This document shows, in pieces, positions 17,200-25,286 of a stretch of 64,000 nucleotides of DNA (the stretch's first letter is position 1; every line of letters starts with the position of its first letter). Position numbers and translations under genes: made by a program. Origin of the DNA: Flavimobilis massiliensis (GTDB lineage Bacteria > Actinomycetota > Actinomycetes > Actinomycetales > Cellulomonadaceae); NCBI RefSeq assembly GCF_900240335.1, contig NZ_LT964979.1:496001-560000 (forward strand), in the 5' to 3' direction. The notes under the pieces were generated by a model. The model worked only from the letters and a program-made list of their open reading frames with translations. It did not search any database and had not been told where the DNA came from.

Positions 17200-18663
17200 T
17201 CAGGCCTTCGCGGAGCGGCCCTCGACGAACGCGAGCAGCGTGCGCACACCCACGCCCGTGCCTCCGACCGGGGTGTAGCCGTACGCGGCGCCCTCGTTGA
17301 ACGCGGGGCCCGCGATGTCGAGGTGCGCCCACGGCGTGCCGTCCGTGAACTCCTGGAGGAAGAGCCCGGCCGTGAGCATGCCTCCGGCGCGTCCGCCGAT
17401 GTTCGCGATGTCCGCGACCTTCGAGTCGAGCGAGGGGCGCAGCTCGGCGGGCAGGGGCATGGGCCAGAACTGCTCGCCCGCGGCCTCGGCAGCCGCGACG
17501 ACCTCGCCGCGGACGTCGTCGGTGCCCATGACGCCCGAGACGCGGTCGCCGAGCGCGATGATCTGCGCGCCCGTGAGCGTCGCGATGTCGAGGACGACGT
17601 CCGTGCCGTCCTCGACGGCCGCAACGAGGCCGTCCGCCATGACGAGGCGACCCTCGGCGTCGGTGTTGAGGACCTCGACGGTCGTGCCGCCACGGATCGT
17701 CACGACGTCGGCGGGGCGCTGTGCGCCGCCACCAGGCATGTTCTCGGCGAGGCACAGGTAGCCGGTGACGGCAACGTCGCCACCGAGACGCGCCGCGGCG
17801 ACGACGGTCGAGAGGACGGCTGCGGCACCGGCCATGTCGGACTTCATGGCCTCCATGCCCTTGGCGGGCTTGATCGAGATGCCGCCCGTGTCGAACGTGA
17901 TGCCCTTGCCGACGAGCGCGACCCGCGCGGCGGGACGGCTCGGCGTGTAGGCGAGCTTGACGAGGCGGGGACCGCGCGTCGAACCCTGGCCGACGCCGGC
18001 GATGCCGCCGTAGCCGCCAGCGACGAGCGCCTTCTCGTCGAGGATCGTGACCTTGACGCCCGTGCCCTTGACCGCGGCCTTGGCCGCGTCGGCGAACGCT
18101 GCGGGGAAGAGGTCGTTCGGGGCTGCGTTGACGAGGTCGCGGGCCGCGTTGATCGCGGACGTGACGATCTCGGCGCGCTCGACTGCGTCCTTCGCGGCAC
18201 GGGTCCGCGCAGCGGGTGAGGCGAGCTCGAGGACGGTCGCGGGCGACGTCTCGTCGGCCGTGCGGTAGCGGTCGAAGACGTACGCGCCGAGGAGGGCGCC
18301 CTCGGCGATGGCGCCGACCGCGACGGCGTCGTCGGCGGGGAGCGCAAGGACGGTCCTGCCGCCGCCGAGCGTGCGCACTGCCGCGCCCGCAGCGCGCCGG
18401 AGCGCCTCCGTGTCAGGGGCTGATGTGCCGACGCCTGCGAGGGCGAGGACGCCGGCCTCGACGCCGGTGGGCGCCGGGACGCGCACGACCTCGTCGAGCG
18501 CGCCGGAGATGCCGAGGGCCCGGGCGTGGGCGGCGAGGCCGCGCACGGAGTCGGGCACGTCGCCGAGGACGACGACGGCGTCATCGACGACCGCCGTCGC
18601 GACGACGAGCGCGTCGGCGGCGAGGGAGAAGGGGTTCTTGCCGGTGAGAGTCAGGTCAGCCAC
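17200..18663 (-). CDS. pepA: Leucyl aminopeptidase (M17)
   Basis: Two-metal aminopeptidase that removes N-terminal residues from peptides in the cytoplasm; hexameric in the family. The 487-residue protein has the M17 signature NTDAEGRL near residue 330, and the metal/catalytic block VGKGITFDTGGISIKPAKG with the conserved Lys and Asp, followed by MKSDMAGAAAV. The N-terminal third is the less conserved regulatory domain. GTG start with TAGCAT six bases upstream, so probably leaderless. Corresponds to pepB of M. tuberculosis, also near the E2 gene. Confidence 0.95.
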   Translation of the reverse strand: MADLTLTGKNPFSLAADALVVATAVVDDAVVVLGDVPDSVRGLAAHARALGISGALDEVVRVPAPTGVEAGVLALAGVGTSAPDTEALRRAAGAAVRTLGGGRTVLALPADDAVAVGAIAEGALLGAYVFDRYRTADETSPATVLELASPAARTRAAKDAVERAEIVTSAINAARDLVNAAPNDLFPAAFADAAKAAVKGTGVKVTILDEKALVAGGYGGIAGVGQGSTRGPRLVKLAYTPSRPAARVALVGKGITFDTGGISIKPAKGMEAMKSDMAGAAAVLSTVVAAARLGGDVAVTGYLCLAENMPGGGAQRPADVVTIRGGTTVEVLNTDAEGRLVMADGLVAAVEDGTDVVLDIATLTGAQIIALGDRVSGVMGTDDVRGEVVAAAEAAGEQFWPMPLPAELRPSLDSKVADIANIGGRAGGMLTAGLFLQEFTDGTPWAHLDIAGPAFNEGAAYGYTPVGGTGVGVRTLLAFVEGRSAKA

Positions 18664-18669
18664 CCCTCG

Positions 18670-18675
18670 ATGCTA
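18670..18675 (-). promoter_or_regulatory. -10 box of a leaderless promoter for pepA
   Basis: TAGCAT on the minus strand, 6 nt before the pepA GTG. Confidence 0.5.
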
Positions 18676-18770
18676 GCCCGAGTGTCCGACATCCGGACGG
18701 GACCTCGGAGAAATCCGTGCGTCGGCTCAGGCGAGGACCGGAGGTCCGCCCCTGCGCACGCCGCGACCGG

Positions 18771-18776
18771 TACTCT
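18771..18776 (+). promoter_or_regulatory. -10 box upstream of the membrane protein pair
   Basis: TACTCT, 7 nt before the GTG at 18784. A GGAG lies in the spacer, so the message could be leaderless or have a very short leader. Confidence 0.4.
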
Positions 18777-18783
18777 CGGAGCC

Positions 18784-19143
18784 GTGCTCCTGCCCCTCAT
18801 GATCGTCGTGCTCGTGCTGTGCGCGCTCCTCGGCGCGTGGGCAGCCTGGTTCGCCGTCCGCGACCGCGCGGTCATCCTCAAGCAACTGTGGGGAGCCGCC
18901 GTCGTCGAGGGCGTGCTCGTCGTCCAGCTCGTCGTCGCCGCGGTCCTGCTCGTGCAGGGGTGGCACGGCGACCCCGTGATGATCTGGGGCTACCTCGTCG
19001 TCGTGCTCCTCGTCCTGCCGTTCGCCGCGTTCGTCGCGTTCGCGGAGCGGTCCCGGTGGAGCTCGATCGTCCTGCTCGTCGCCACGGTGACGGTCGCGTT
19101 CCTCGAGCTCCGGCTCTGGCAGATCTGGCAGCTCGGCGCATGA
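18784..19143 (+). CDS. Small integral membrane protein
   Basis: Four predicted membrane helices in 119 residues: LLPLMIVVLVLCALLGAWAA, WGAAVVEGVLVVQLVVAAVL, MIWGYLVVVLLVLPFAAFVA and SSIVLLVATVTVAFLELRLW. A charged loop (RDRAVILKQ) follows helix 1. No family assigned. It overlaps the next gene by four bases (ATGA), so the two are translationally coupled and likely work together. GTG start with GGAG just upstream. Confidence 0.7.
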   Translation: MLLPLMIVVLVLCALLGAWAAWFAVRDRAVILKQLWGAAVVEGVLVVQLVVAAVLLVQGWHGDPVMIWGYLVVVLLVLPFAAFVAFAERSRWSSIVLLVATVTVAFLELRLWQIWQLGA

Positions 19144-19601
19144 GGGAACTGCCCGCGGTCCCGCGCGCCGACCGCCCTGCGACGAGGTCCGGCATGGGCA
19201 TGCTCATGATCACCGTCTACGGGATCTTCGCGGTCGCCTCGACCGCGCGCGCCACCTACCAGGTGGCGACGAAGCTCGACGACGCTCCCGTCGCCTACCT
19301 CCTGTCCGCGCTCGCCGCGGTCCTCTACGTCGTCGCGACCGTCGCCCTGCTTCGTGCCACGCCGCGAGCGCGTGCCGTCGCCTGGACGAGCGTGACGGTC
19401 GAGTTCGTCGGGGTCGTCGGCGTCGGGACGCTCTCCTTCGTGCGACCCGAGCTCTTCCCCGAGGCGACGGTGTGGTCGCACCTCGGCGAGGGCTACGGGT
19501 ACGTGCCTCTCGTCCTGCCGCTGCTCGGTCTGTGGTGGCTCGCCCGCACCCGGCCGGGCGCGGGCGCCCCGGCGCCCGCCACCCCGACACCGACCCCCTG
19601 A
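19140..19601 (+). CDS. Integral membrane protein coupled to the preceding gene
   Basis: Four membrane helices in 153 residues (MGMLMITVYGIFAVASTAR, YLLSALAAVLYVVATVALL, VAWTSVTVEFVGVVGVGTL and YVPLVLPLLGLWWLAR), then a short Pro/Thr/Ala tail. Conserved hypothetical of actinobacteria as far as I can tell; function unknown. Begins inside the stop codon of the upstream gene and ends 30 bases before pyrD, so all three may share a transcript. Confidence 0.72.
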   Translation: MRELPAVPRADRPATRSGMGMLMITVYGIFAVASTARATYQVATKLDDAPVAYLLSALAAVLYVVATVALLRATPRARAVAWTSVTVEFVGVVGVGTLSFVRPELFPEATVWSHLGEGYGYVPLVLPLLGLWWLARTRPGAGAPAPATPTPTP

Positions 19602-19631
19602 GCCGCACGACCCCGACCGAGGAGCCTCCGC

Positions 19632-20648
19632 GTGTACCACCTGCTGTTCGACCACGTCTTCAAGAAGATGGACCCCGAGCGCATCCACCATCTCGCGCAC
19701 GGTGCGATCAGGCTCGCCGGACGCACGCCGGGCGTCCGTGACGTTCTCGGGGCACGGTTCCGTGCACGGCCGGGGGTGCGTGCGTTCGGTCGTACGCTCG
19801 CGGGGCCGCTCGGGCTCGCGGGCGGCTTCGACAAGGACGGCACCGCGGTCGAAGGGCTCACCGCGCTCGGCTTCTCGTTCATCGAGGTCGGCACGATCAC
19901 GGCGCACGCGCAGCCCGGCAACGAGGCACCACGGCTGTGGCGGCACACGGACCAGCGCGCGCTGCGCAACCGGATGGGCTTCAACAACCTCGGCGCCCAG
20001 GCTGCCGCCGCGGAGCTCCGCAGGCTGCGGTCGACCGCGAACGGCCGCCGTGCCGTCGTCGGGGTGAACATCGGCAAGACGAAGGTCACCCCAGCCGAGG
20101 ACGCCGCGGGCGACTATGCAACGAGTGCGCGAGCGCTCGCCCCGTACGCGGACTACCTCGTCGTCAACGTGTCCTCGCCCAACACTCCCGGTCTGCGCGA
20201 CCTGCAGTCGGTGGACGCGCTGCGCCCGATCCTCGTCGCGGTCCGCGAGGCTGCGGACGCGGCGGTGCCAACCCGCAGCGTCCCGCTGCTCGTGAAGATC
20301 GCGCCGGACCTCGCTGACGAGGACGTCGACGCGGTCGCCGACCTCGTCACGGAGCTCGGGCTCGACGGTGTCGTCGCGGTCAACACGACGATCGCCCACG
20401 ACCTCGGCCCGGGCGGGCTCTCCGGTCCGCCCGAGCTCGAGCGGGGCGTCGAGGTCGTCGTGCGCCTGCGCGCCAGGCTCGGCGCGGGGCCGACGATCAT
20501 CGGGGTCGGTGGGATCTCGAGCCCGCAGGACGCGCGTCGCTACCTCGTCGCAGGGGCCGATCTCCTGCAGGCGTACACGGCGTTCATCTACGAGGGTCCG
20601 TTCTGGGCGTCGCGTGTCAACCGCGCTCTCGTGGCGGCGACGTCGTGA
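19632..20648 (+). CDS. pyrD: Dihydroorotate dehydrogenase, quinone-dependent (class 2)
   Basis: Oxidises dihydroorotate to orotate in pyrimidine synthesis and passes electrons to membrane quinone. The 338-residue protein has the class 2 amphipathic N-terminus (YHLLFDHVFKKMDPERIHHL), the FMN-binding GLAGGFDKDGTAVEGL, the catalytic-Ser region VNVSSPNTPGLRDLQ and the phosphate-binding IIGVGGISSPQDARRYL. GTG start with GAGGAG upstream. Last of a run with two small membrane proteins and overlapped at its stop by a short coupled gene. Confidence 0.95.
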   Translation: MYHLLFDHVFKKMDPERIHHLAHGAIRLAGRTPGVRDVLGARFRARPGVRAFGRTLAGPLGLAGGFDKDGTAVEGLTALGFSFIEVGTITAHAQPGNEAPRLWRHTDQRALRNRMGFNNLGAQAAAAELRRLRSTANGRRAVVGVNIGKTKVTPAEDAAGDYATSARALAPYADYLVVNVSSPNTPGLRDLQSVDALRPILVAVREAADAAVPTRSVPLLVKIAPDLADEDVDAVADLVTELGLDGVVAVNTTIAHDLGPGGLSGPPELERGVEVVVRLRARLGAGPTIIGVGGISSPQDARRYLVAGADLLQAYTAFIYEGPFWASRVNRALVAATS

Positions 20649-20932
20649 CGTCGTCGGGCGCCGACCCGGTGCAGGCGCCGGCGGCCGGCGGGGCTCCCGT
20701 CGTCGACAGGGCCTCGGCCTGGTCGTGGCGTCTCGGAGGGCGTGAGGGCGTCGACGCCGTCGCCGCGGGCATGGTCCAGGAGCCTCCGGCCTTTGCCCGT
20801 CGGTTCGACGCCGAGGTGTGGCTGGGCGCCCGGTGGCGCTCGCTCGCGACGTCGGGCGTCGAGCGGTGCGTCCTGCAACGCGGCGGGACCGACGTCGGCG
20901 CCCCGCTCCCGCTCCCCGTCGAGCGGGCCTGA
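20645..20932 (+). CDS. Small protein translationally coupled to pyrD
   Basis: Open frame of 95 residues whose GTG overlaps the pyrD stop (GTGA). No domain recognised; the middle (ASAWSWRLGGREGVDAVAAG) and FDAEVWLGARWRSLA look globular. One Cys only, no membrane segment. The overlap and the terminator placed after it argue for a real gene, but high-GC DNA gives spurious frames easily. Confidence 0.45.
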   Translation: MTSSGADPVQAPAAGGAPVVDRASAWSWRLGGREGVDAVAAGMVQEPPAFARRFDAEVWLGARWRSLATSGVERCVLQRGGTDVGAPLPLPVERA

Positions 20933-20982
20933 GCGGCCGTAGCGCCGAGGATCACCCGCATGGCGCGGGCGCGGTGAGACTC

Positions 20983-21038
20983 GCTGCAGACGCGTGGAGC
21001 CCCCGACCTCATGGTCAGGGGCTCCACGCGTCTGCAGC
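20983..21038. terminator. Bidirectional hairpin between the pyrD unit and the DUF3043 gene
   Basis: Perfect stem of about 20 bases starting gctgcagacgcgtggagccc, 14-base loop. One of the longest in the window. Confidence 0.75.
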
Positions 21039-21047
21039 GGTCTTCCG

Positions 21048-21662
21048 TCAGGACGGGTACTCGCCGTGCTTGACCTGCGGCTTGGGCAGTCGCGCGCGCC
21101 GGATCTGGTAGGCGCGTGTCAGGGCGTACCAGCGCTGGGCCTTGAGGTCGACATCGTTGCCGAACTTCGCGACGAGCGCCTTGCGGAGCTTGCGCCACAG
21201 GAAGAAGCCGTCGGCGATGGTGACGAGGACGACGCCGTAGAGGAACAGCATGAGGGCGAGCGTCAGCGCACCGTTCTCGATGAGCGGCGTGACGAAGAGG
21301 ACGACCATCATGACGAGCGCGAAGAAGAGGAAGATCTCGCCGAGGTTGTGGCGGGCGTCGACCCAGTCCCGGACGAAGCGCTTGACGGGTCCCTTGTCGC
21401 GGTACGGGAGGTGGCGCTCGTCGCCCGAGAGCATGGCCTGGTACTCGATGTCACGCTGCTTGCGCATCTCCGCGCGCTGCGCCTTCGCGGCGGCCCGGCG
21501 GTCGTTCGCGACAAGGGGAACCTTGTTCGCCGCGACGGCCTCGCGGCGACGCGGCGTGGGTCCGGACTTGCGACGCGGGTCGGCAGAATGGTCGAGCTCC
21601 GGCGCGACCTCGGGCACGGGCTGGGGCGTCACGTCCTCGGTGGGACGGTTCTTCTTGAACAC
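21048..21662 (-). CDS. DUF3043 family membrane protein
   Basis: Actinobacteria-specific protein of 204 residues: a long charged cytoplasmic N-terminus with a basic helix (RRAAAKAQRAEMRKQRDIEY), the conserved segment DKGPVKRFVRDWVDAR, then two membrane helices (LGEIFLFFALVMMVVLFV and ALTLALMLFLYGVVLVTIA) and a basic tail (LKAQRWYALTRAYQIRR). Function unknown. GTG start with TAGGCT six bases upstream, no Shine-Dalgarno. Confidence 0.82.
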   Translation of the reverse strand: MFKKNRPTEDVTPQPVPEVAPELDHSADPRRKSGPTPRRREAVAANKVPLVANDRRAAAKAQRAEMRKQRDIEYQAMLSGDERHLPYRDKGPVKRFVRDWVDARHNLGEIFLFFALVMMVVLFVTPLIENGALTLALMLFLYGVVLVTIADGFFLWRKLRKALVAKFGNDVDLKAQRWYALTRAYQIRRARLPKPQVKHGEYPS

Positions 21663-21668
21663 CGTGCC

Positions 21669-21674
21669 AGCCTA
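21669..21674 (-). promoter_or_regulatory. -10 box of a leaderless promoter for the DUF3043 gene
   Basis: TAGGCT on the minus strand, 6 nt before the GTG. Confidence 0.55.
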
Positions 21675-21712
21675 GTCGACCGGGCGGGGTGCCCCGGCCC
21701 GGGTTCGGGGCG

Positions 21713-22243
21713 TCAGCGCGGGCGGTGTCGGATGTCGAACGCGTCGGCCCACGCGGCGACGTCGGCCGGGAGCGCGGGCGACGCCTCGGTGTGGCCGGCG
21801 GCAGCGGCGACGTCGGACCCGGCGACGCGGGTGTGGTCGCGCGAGAGGAAGCGACCTGCGACGACGCCGCGGACGATCTGCTCGCCGCCGCGGTGGAACG
21901 TCTGCTCGAGAAAGACGCAGCGGTCGTCCCAGCCGAGGGTGCGCGTGTGGATCTCGAAGCGTTGTCCGAGCGTGAGCGAGCGCCGGTAGTGCATCGTCGA
22001 GTTCGCGACGACGGGGTACCAGCCGCGGCGGCCGAGCTCGGGCATGAGTCCGAGGTCGGCGATGTAGTTGATGCGCGCGACGTCCATCATCTGCAAGTAC
22101 ACGCCGTTGTTGACGTGCCGGTAGAGGTCGAGGTCGCCGATGTTGACGCGCATCCGGGTGACGGACGAGTCGAGGAGGTCGAGCCCCGGCACGGGGCGAC
22201 GTGGGCGCGAGGTCGCAAGGGCGAGCTGGATCGTCCGGAACAC
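21713..22243 (-). CDS. Hotdog-fold acyl-CoA thioesterase
   Basis: Single hotdog domain, 176 residues, of the 4-hydroxybenzoyl-CoA thioesterase/YbgC type that hydrolyses acyl-CoA thioesters. The signature DLDLYRHVNNGVYLQMMDVAR (residues about 37-57) supplies the catalytic Asp/His-Asn-Asn pattern. Substrate cannot be told from sequence. The GTG start has TACCCT six bases before it and no separate Shine-Dalgarno. An internal ATG (MRVNIGDLDL) is an alternative. It lies between DUF3043 and nadA on the same strand, about 70 bases after nadA. Confidence 0.82.
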   Translation of the reverse strand: MFRTIQLALATSRPRRPVPGLDLLDSSVTRMRVNIGDLDLYRHVNNGVYLQMMDVARINYIADLGLMPELGRRGWYPVVANSTMHYRRSLTLGQRFEIHTRTLGWDDRCVFLEQTFHRGGEQIVRGVVAGRFLSRDHTRVAGSDVAAAAGHTEASPALPADVAAWADAFDIRHRPR

Positions 22244-22249
22244 CTCAGC

Positions 22250-22255
22250 AGGGTA
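22250..22255 (-). promoter_or_regulatory. -10 box of a leaderless promoter for the thioesterase
   Basis: TACCCT on the minus strand, 6 nt before the GTG. Confidence 0.45.
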
Positions 22256-22313
22256 ACTCTCGACCTCCGGTACCCGCTACCGTCGGTATCGGGTTCTCCG
22301 CGCTCGTGGGAGC

Positions 22314-23507
22314 TCAGACCCCGGGCAGCGCGAGCATCTGGTCGAGCGCGACGCGCGCCCAGTGCGCGTCGTCCGCGTCGACGACGATGCGGTTCGGCAC
22401 CGTGCCTGCGACGAGCTGCTCGAGCGACCACACGAGGTGCGGCAGGTCGATCCGGTTCATCGTCGAGCAGAAGCACACGGTCGAGTCGAGGTAGTGCACC
22501 TGCTTGTCCGGGTGCGCCTTCGCGAGGCGGCGGACGAGGTTGAGCTCCGTGCCGATCGCCCACGAGGACCCCGGCTCCGCTGCATCGAGAGCCCTGATGA
22601 TGAACTCCGTCGAGCCGACCTTGTCCGCGAGGGCGACGACCTCGTTGCGGCACTCCGGGTGGACCATGACGGTGACGCCCGGAACGGTCGCGCGCATCTG
22701 CGCGACGTTCTCGGGCGAGAACCGGCCGTGGACGGAGCAGTGCCCGCGCCACAGGATCATCCGCGCGTCGCGCAGTTCCTGCGTCGTGAGACCGCCGTCC
22801 GGCTTGCGGGGGTCGAAGACGACGCAGTCCTCCGCGCGCATCCCGAGGTCGCGCAGCGCTGTGTTCCGACCGAGGTGCTGGTCCGGCATGAAGAGAACCT
22901 TGCCGGTCCCGTCGACCCCGCCGACCTTGTCGAACGCCCAGCGGAGCGCGACGTGCGCATTCGACGACGTGCACACGGTGCCGCCGTGGCGACCCGTGAA
23001 TGCCTTGATGGCCGCGGTCGAGTTCATGTACGTGACCGGGACCGTGCTCTCGGCGATCCCCGCCTCGACGAGGGCGTCCCACGCGTCCTCGACCTGATCG
23101 ATCGTCGCCATGTCCGCCATCGAGCATCCCGCGGCGAGATCGGGGAGTACGACCTGCTGATCGGCCGTCGTGAGGATGTCCGCGGACTCTGCCATGAAGT
23201 GAACGCCGCAGAAGACGATGAACTCCGCCTCGGGCCGCGCCGCGGCCTCGCGCGCAAGCTTGAACGAGTCTCCGGTGACGTCCGCGAACTCGATGACCTC
23301 GTCGCGCTGGTAGTGGTGACCGAGGACGAAGACGCGGTCCCCGAGCGCGGCCTTCGCCGCGCGGGCGCGCTCGACGAGGTCCGGGCTGCTCGCAGGCGGC
23401 AGCGCACCGGCGCACTCAACACCGCGCTCGGAGGCGAGGTCGGATCCCTGGCCGAGGAGCAGCAGCGCGGAGGGAGCGGGCTCGGAGAAGGTCGCGTTCG
23501 TCGTCAC
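22314..23507 (-). CDS. nadA: Quinolinate synthase
   Basis: [4Fe-4S] enzyme condensing iminoaspartate and dihydroxyacetone phosphate to quinolinate for NAD synthesis. The 397-residue protein has Cys100 (VFCGVHFMAE), a second cluster Cys in VHPECRNEV and the third in FCSTMNRIDLPHL, with the substrate motifs LGHHYQRDEV and YMNSTAAIKAF. The GTG start at 23507 has only a weak GGG ahead of it; the frame is open further upstream without similarity. nadB and nadC, usual partners, are not in the window; nadE is at the left end. It is divergent from a glycerate-kinase-like gene with 86 bases between them, close to the Fe-S carrier erpA. Confidence 0.94.
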   Translation of the reverse strand: MTTNATFSEPAPSALLLLGQGSDLASERGVECAGALPPASSPDLVERARAAKAALGDRVFVLGHHYQRDEVIEFADVTGDSFKLAREAAARPEAEFIVFCGVHFMAESADILTTADQQVVLPDLAAGCSMADMATIDQVEDAWDALVEAGIAESTVPVTYMNSTAAIKAFTGRHGGTVCTSSNAHVALRWAFDKVGGVDGTGKVLFMPDQHLGRNTALRDLGMRAEDCVVFDPRKPDGGLTTQELRDARMILWRGHCSVHGRFSPENVAQMRATVPGVTVMVHPECRNEVVALADKVGSTEFIIRALDAAEPGSSWAIGTELNLVRRLAKAHPDKQVHYLDSTVCFCSTMNRIDLPHLVWSLEQLVAGTVPNRIVVDADDAHWARVALDQMLALPGV

Positions 23508-23593
23508 GCCCGGTATCGTCCCACATCTGCGCGGGCTTCCCCAGGGCGTTCCCGGGGTGCGGACGGCCCTCGCCGGGGTGCGACGATGAACTG

Positions 23594-24733
23594 GTGCGTG
23601 TCGTCGTCGTGAACTCAGGCGGATGGGGCCCCCGTGGCCCCCAGGTGGCTGCTGGCGTGGCCGAGGCGTGGCGCAGGGCTGCCGGGGGGAGCGTCGACGT
23701 CCTGCCCCTCGCCGACGGGCGGTCCGGCACCGCCGAGGCGCTCTCCGGCGTGCGCGACGTCGTCGTCCTCTCGGACGCGACGCTCGTGGCACCCGGGACC
23801 GACCGCGCCGATGCCGTGCGGAACGGGTCGTCCCGACCTCTCGGGACGCTGCTCGCGTCCGCGCTCACGACCGATGTCCGGACGGTGCTCGTCGCGCTCG
23901 GCGCCGACGCAGGAACGGGTACGGCGTGGGCCGACGGCGGCGCTGGGATGCTCGTCGGGCTCGCCGACGGCCTCGGCGTTCCCGTGCGTGACTCCTCACG
24001 GCTCGTCGCGGGCGGGGCCGCTCTGCGTGGTGTGACGGCCGACGCCCTCCCCGACCTCGGCGCGTTGCGGCGTGCGCTCGCCGGCCGCGACGTCCGGGTC
24101 GCGCACCGTGCGCCCGACGCGCTCCTCGGGCTCGGCGGGCTCGCGGGAGGTCTCGTGCCCGACGTTCTCGACGCGGCGGCCGCGCAGGATCTCGAGCGCG
24201 CGCTCGGCGACCTCGTCCACGCGATCGCCGGCGCGCGTGCGGGCACGCTCGTCGGACGTGACCTGCTCGGTGCCGCGACGTCGTCGACGACGAGCGCGCG
24301 CGCCATCTCCGACCACGCGCGCGAGCTCGGTGCGCTGCGCGGCGGCGCCGCCGGGGGAGGCGCGGCGCTCGCGCTCGCCGCGCTCGGCGTCCCGCTGGTC
24401 CCGGCCGCGCCCCTCGTCGCTGACCTTGTCGGTGTCACATCGGCCGTCGCGCAGGCGGATCTCGTCGTCGTCGTGGTGCCCGTGCTTGATGGCGACGAGT
24501 CGCACGACGGGGTGCTGCCCGCGGTCGCCGACGCTGCTCTCGACGCCGCGGTACCCGTCGTCGTTCTCGCGGGGACGTCGCTCTCGGGGCGTCGGGAGTG
24601 GTCAGCGCTCGGGGTCGCAGCTGTCCACGAGACGGGTTGGGCCGTGCCTGACGACGTGCTCGGCGCGGACGGTGCGGTGCAGGACTGGGCGGCGGAGCGG
24701 GTCGCCCGCATCGCCCGCACCTGGCGGCTCTGA
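23594..24733 (+). CDS. Glycerate-kinase-like protein, catalytic motifs degenerate
   Basis: Of 379 residues, with the two-lobed layout of GlxK-type glycerate kinases: the central ADGGAGMLVGLADGLG and the C-terminal GGAAGGGAALALAALGVPLVP line up with the family GGAGML and GAAGGLG blocks. The N-terminal APDSFKGSL motif is replaced by NSGGWGPRGPQ, and the TGEGxxDxQSLxGK substrate/catalytic motif reads VVPVLDGDESHDGVLP, losing GEG and the GK lysine. It is therefore probably not a glycerate kinase. M. tuberculosis has an equivalent (Rv2205c, from memory) in the same place beside erpA, so the degenerate protein is conserved. GTG start; 139 bases ahead of erpA on the same strand. Confidence 0.7.
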   Translation: MRVVVVNSGGWGPRGPQVAAGVAEAWRRAAGGSVDVLPLADGRSGTAEALSGVRDVVVLSDATLVAPGTDRADAVRNGSSRPLGTLLASALTTDVRTVLVALGADAGTGTAWADGGAGMLVGLADGLGVPVRDSSRLVAGGAALRGVTADALPDLGALRRALAGRDVRVAHRAPDALLGLGGLAGGLVPDVLDAAAAQDLERALGDLVHAIAGARAGTLVGRDLLGAATSSTTSARAISDHARELGALRGGAAGGGAALALAALGVPLVPAAPLVADLVGVTSAVAQADLVVVVVPVLDGDESHDGVLPAVADAALDAAVPVVVLAGTSLSGRREWSALGVAAVHETGWAVPDDVLGADGAVQDWAAERVARIARTWRL

Positions 24734-24799
24734 GCGGCTCACGGCGCCCGTGTGGCGAACGTCTCCGTGCGCCGTGCGTGACGCGGCGTACGCTGGCCG

Positions 24800-24825
24800 G
24801 GAACATCGCCGGGGTCGCGGGTGTT
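24800..24825 (+). promoter_or_regulatory. Candidate SigR/SigH-type (disulfide-stress ECF sigma) promoter for erpA
   Basis: GGAAC followed by exactly 18 bases and GTT, the consensus of Streptomyces SigR and mycobacterial SigH promoters. The expected transcription start is about 40 bases before the erpA ATG. The thiol-oxidation regulon commonly includes Fe-S genes. Chance matches are possible, so only moderate confidence. Confidence 0.45.
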
Positions 24826-24872
24826 ACACCCGACGGACACCCGTCCCCACTGCCGAACGTCCGGAGATCCAC

Positions 24873-25220
24873 ATGAGCGAGACCACGGAGACCACGCACG
24901 GCGTGCTCCTCACCGACGTCGCCGCGGACAAGGTCCGCAGCCTTCTCGAGCAGGAGGGTCGTGACGACCTCCGGCTCCGAGTCGCGGTGCAGCCCGGCGG
25001 CTGCTCCGGACTCATCTACCAGCTGTACTTCGACGAGCGCCTGCTCGACGGCGACGCGACGCGCGACTTCGGCGGTGTCGAGGTCGTCGTCGACAAGATG
25101 TCGGTCCCGTACCTCGAGGGCGCGTCGATCGACTTCGCCGACACGATCGAGAAGCAGGGCTTCACGATCGACAACCCCAACGCGGGTGGGTCGTGCGCGT
25201 GCGGCGACTCCTTCAGCTGA
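24873..25220 (+). CDS. erpA: A-type iron-sulfur carrier/insertion protein
   Basis: Carries Fe-S clusters to target enzymes. The 115-residue HesB/IscA-fold protein has all three cluster cysteines: Cys44 (PGGCSGLIYQ), Cys108 and Cys110 (GGSCACGDSFS). ATG start with CCGGAG upstream. Plausible clients in this window are LipA, NadA and QcrA. A long hairpin follows. The flanking genes are a glycerate-kinase-like and a NifS-like protein, both with altered active sites. Confidence 0.93.
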   Translation: MSETTETTHGVLLTDVAADKVRSLLEQEGRDDLRLRVAVQPGGCSGLIYQLYFDERLLDGDATRDFGGVEVVVDKMSVPYLEGASIDFADTIEKQGFTIDNPNAGGSCACGDSFS

Positions 25221-25234
25221 GCCGCTGACGCTTC

Positions 25235-25274
25235 CGACGAGGCCCGGGTCCCCGCAGGGACCCGGGCCTCGTCG
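25235..25274. terminator. Bidirectional hairpin between erpA and the NifS-like gene
   Basis: Perfect 18-base stem (cgacgaggcccgggtccc) with a cgca tetraloop. Confidence 0.8.
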
Positions 25275-25286
25275 TGTGCGGGGCTC

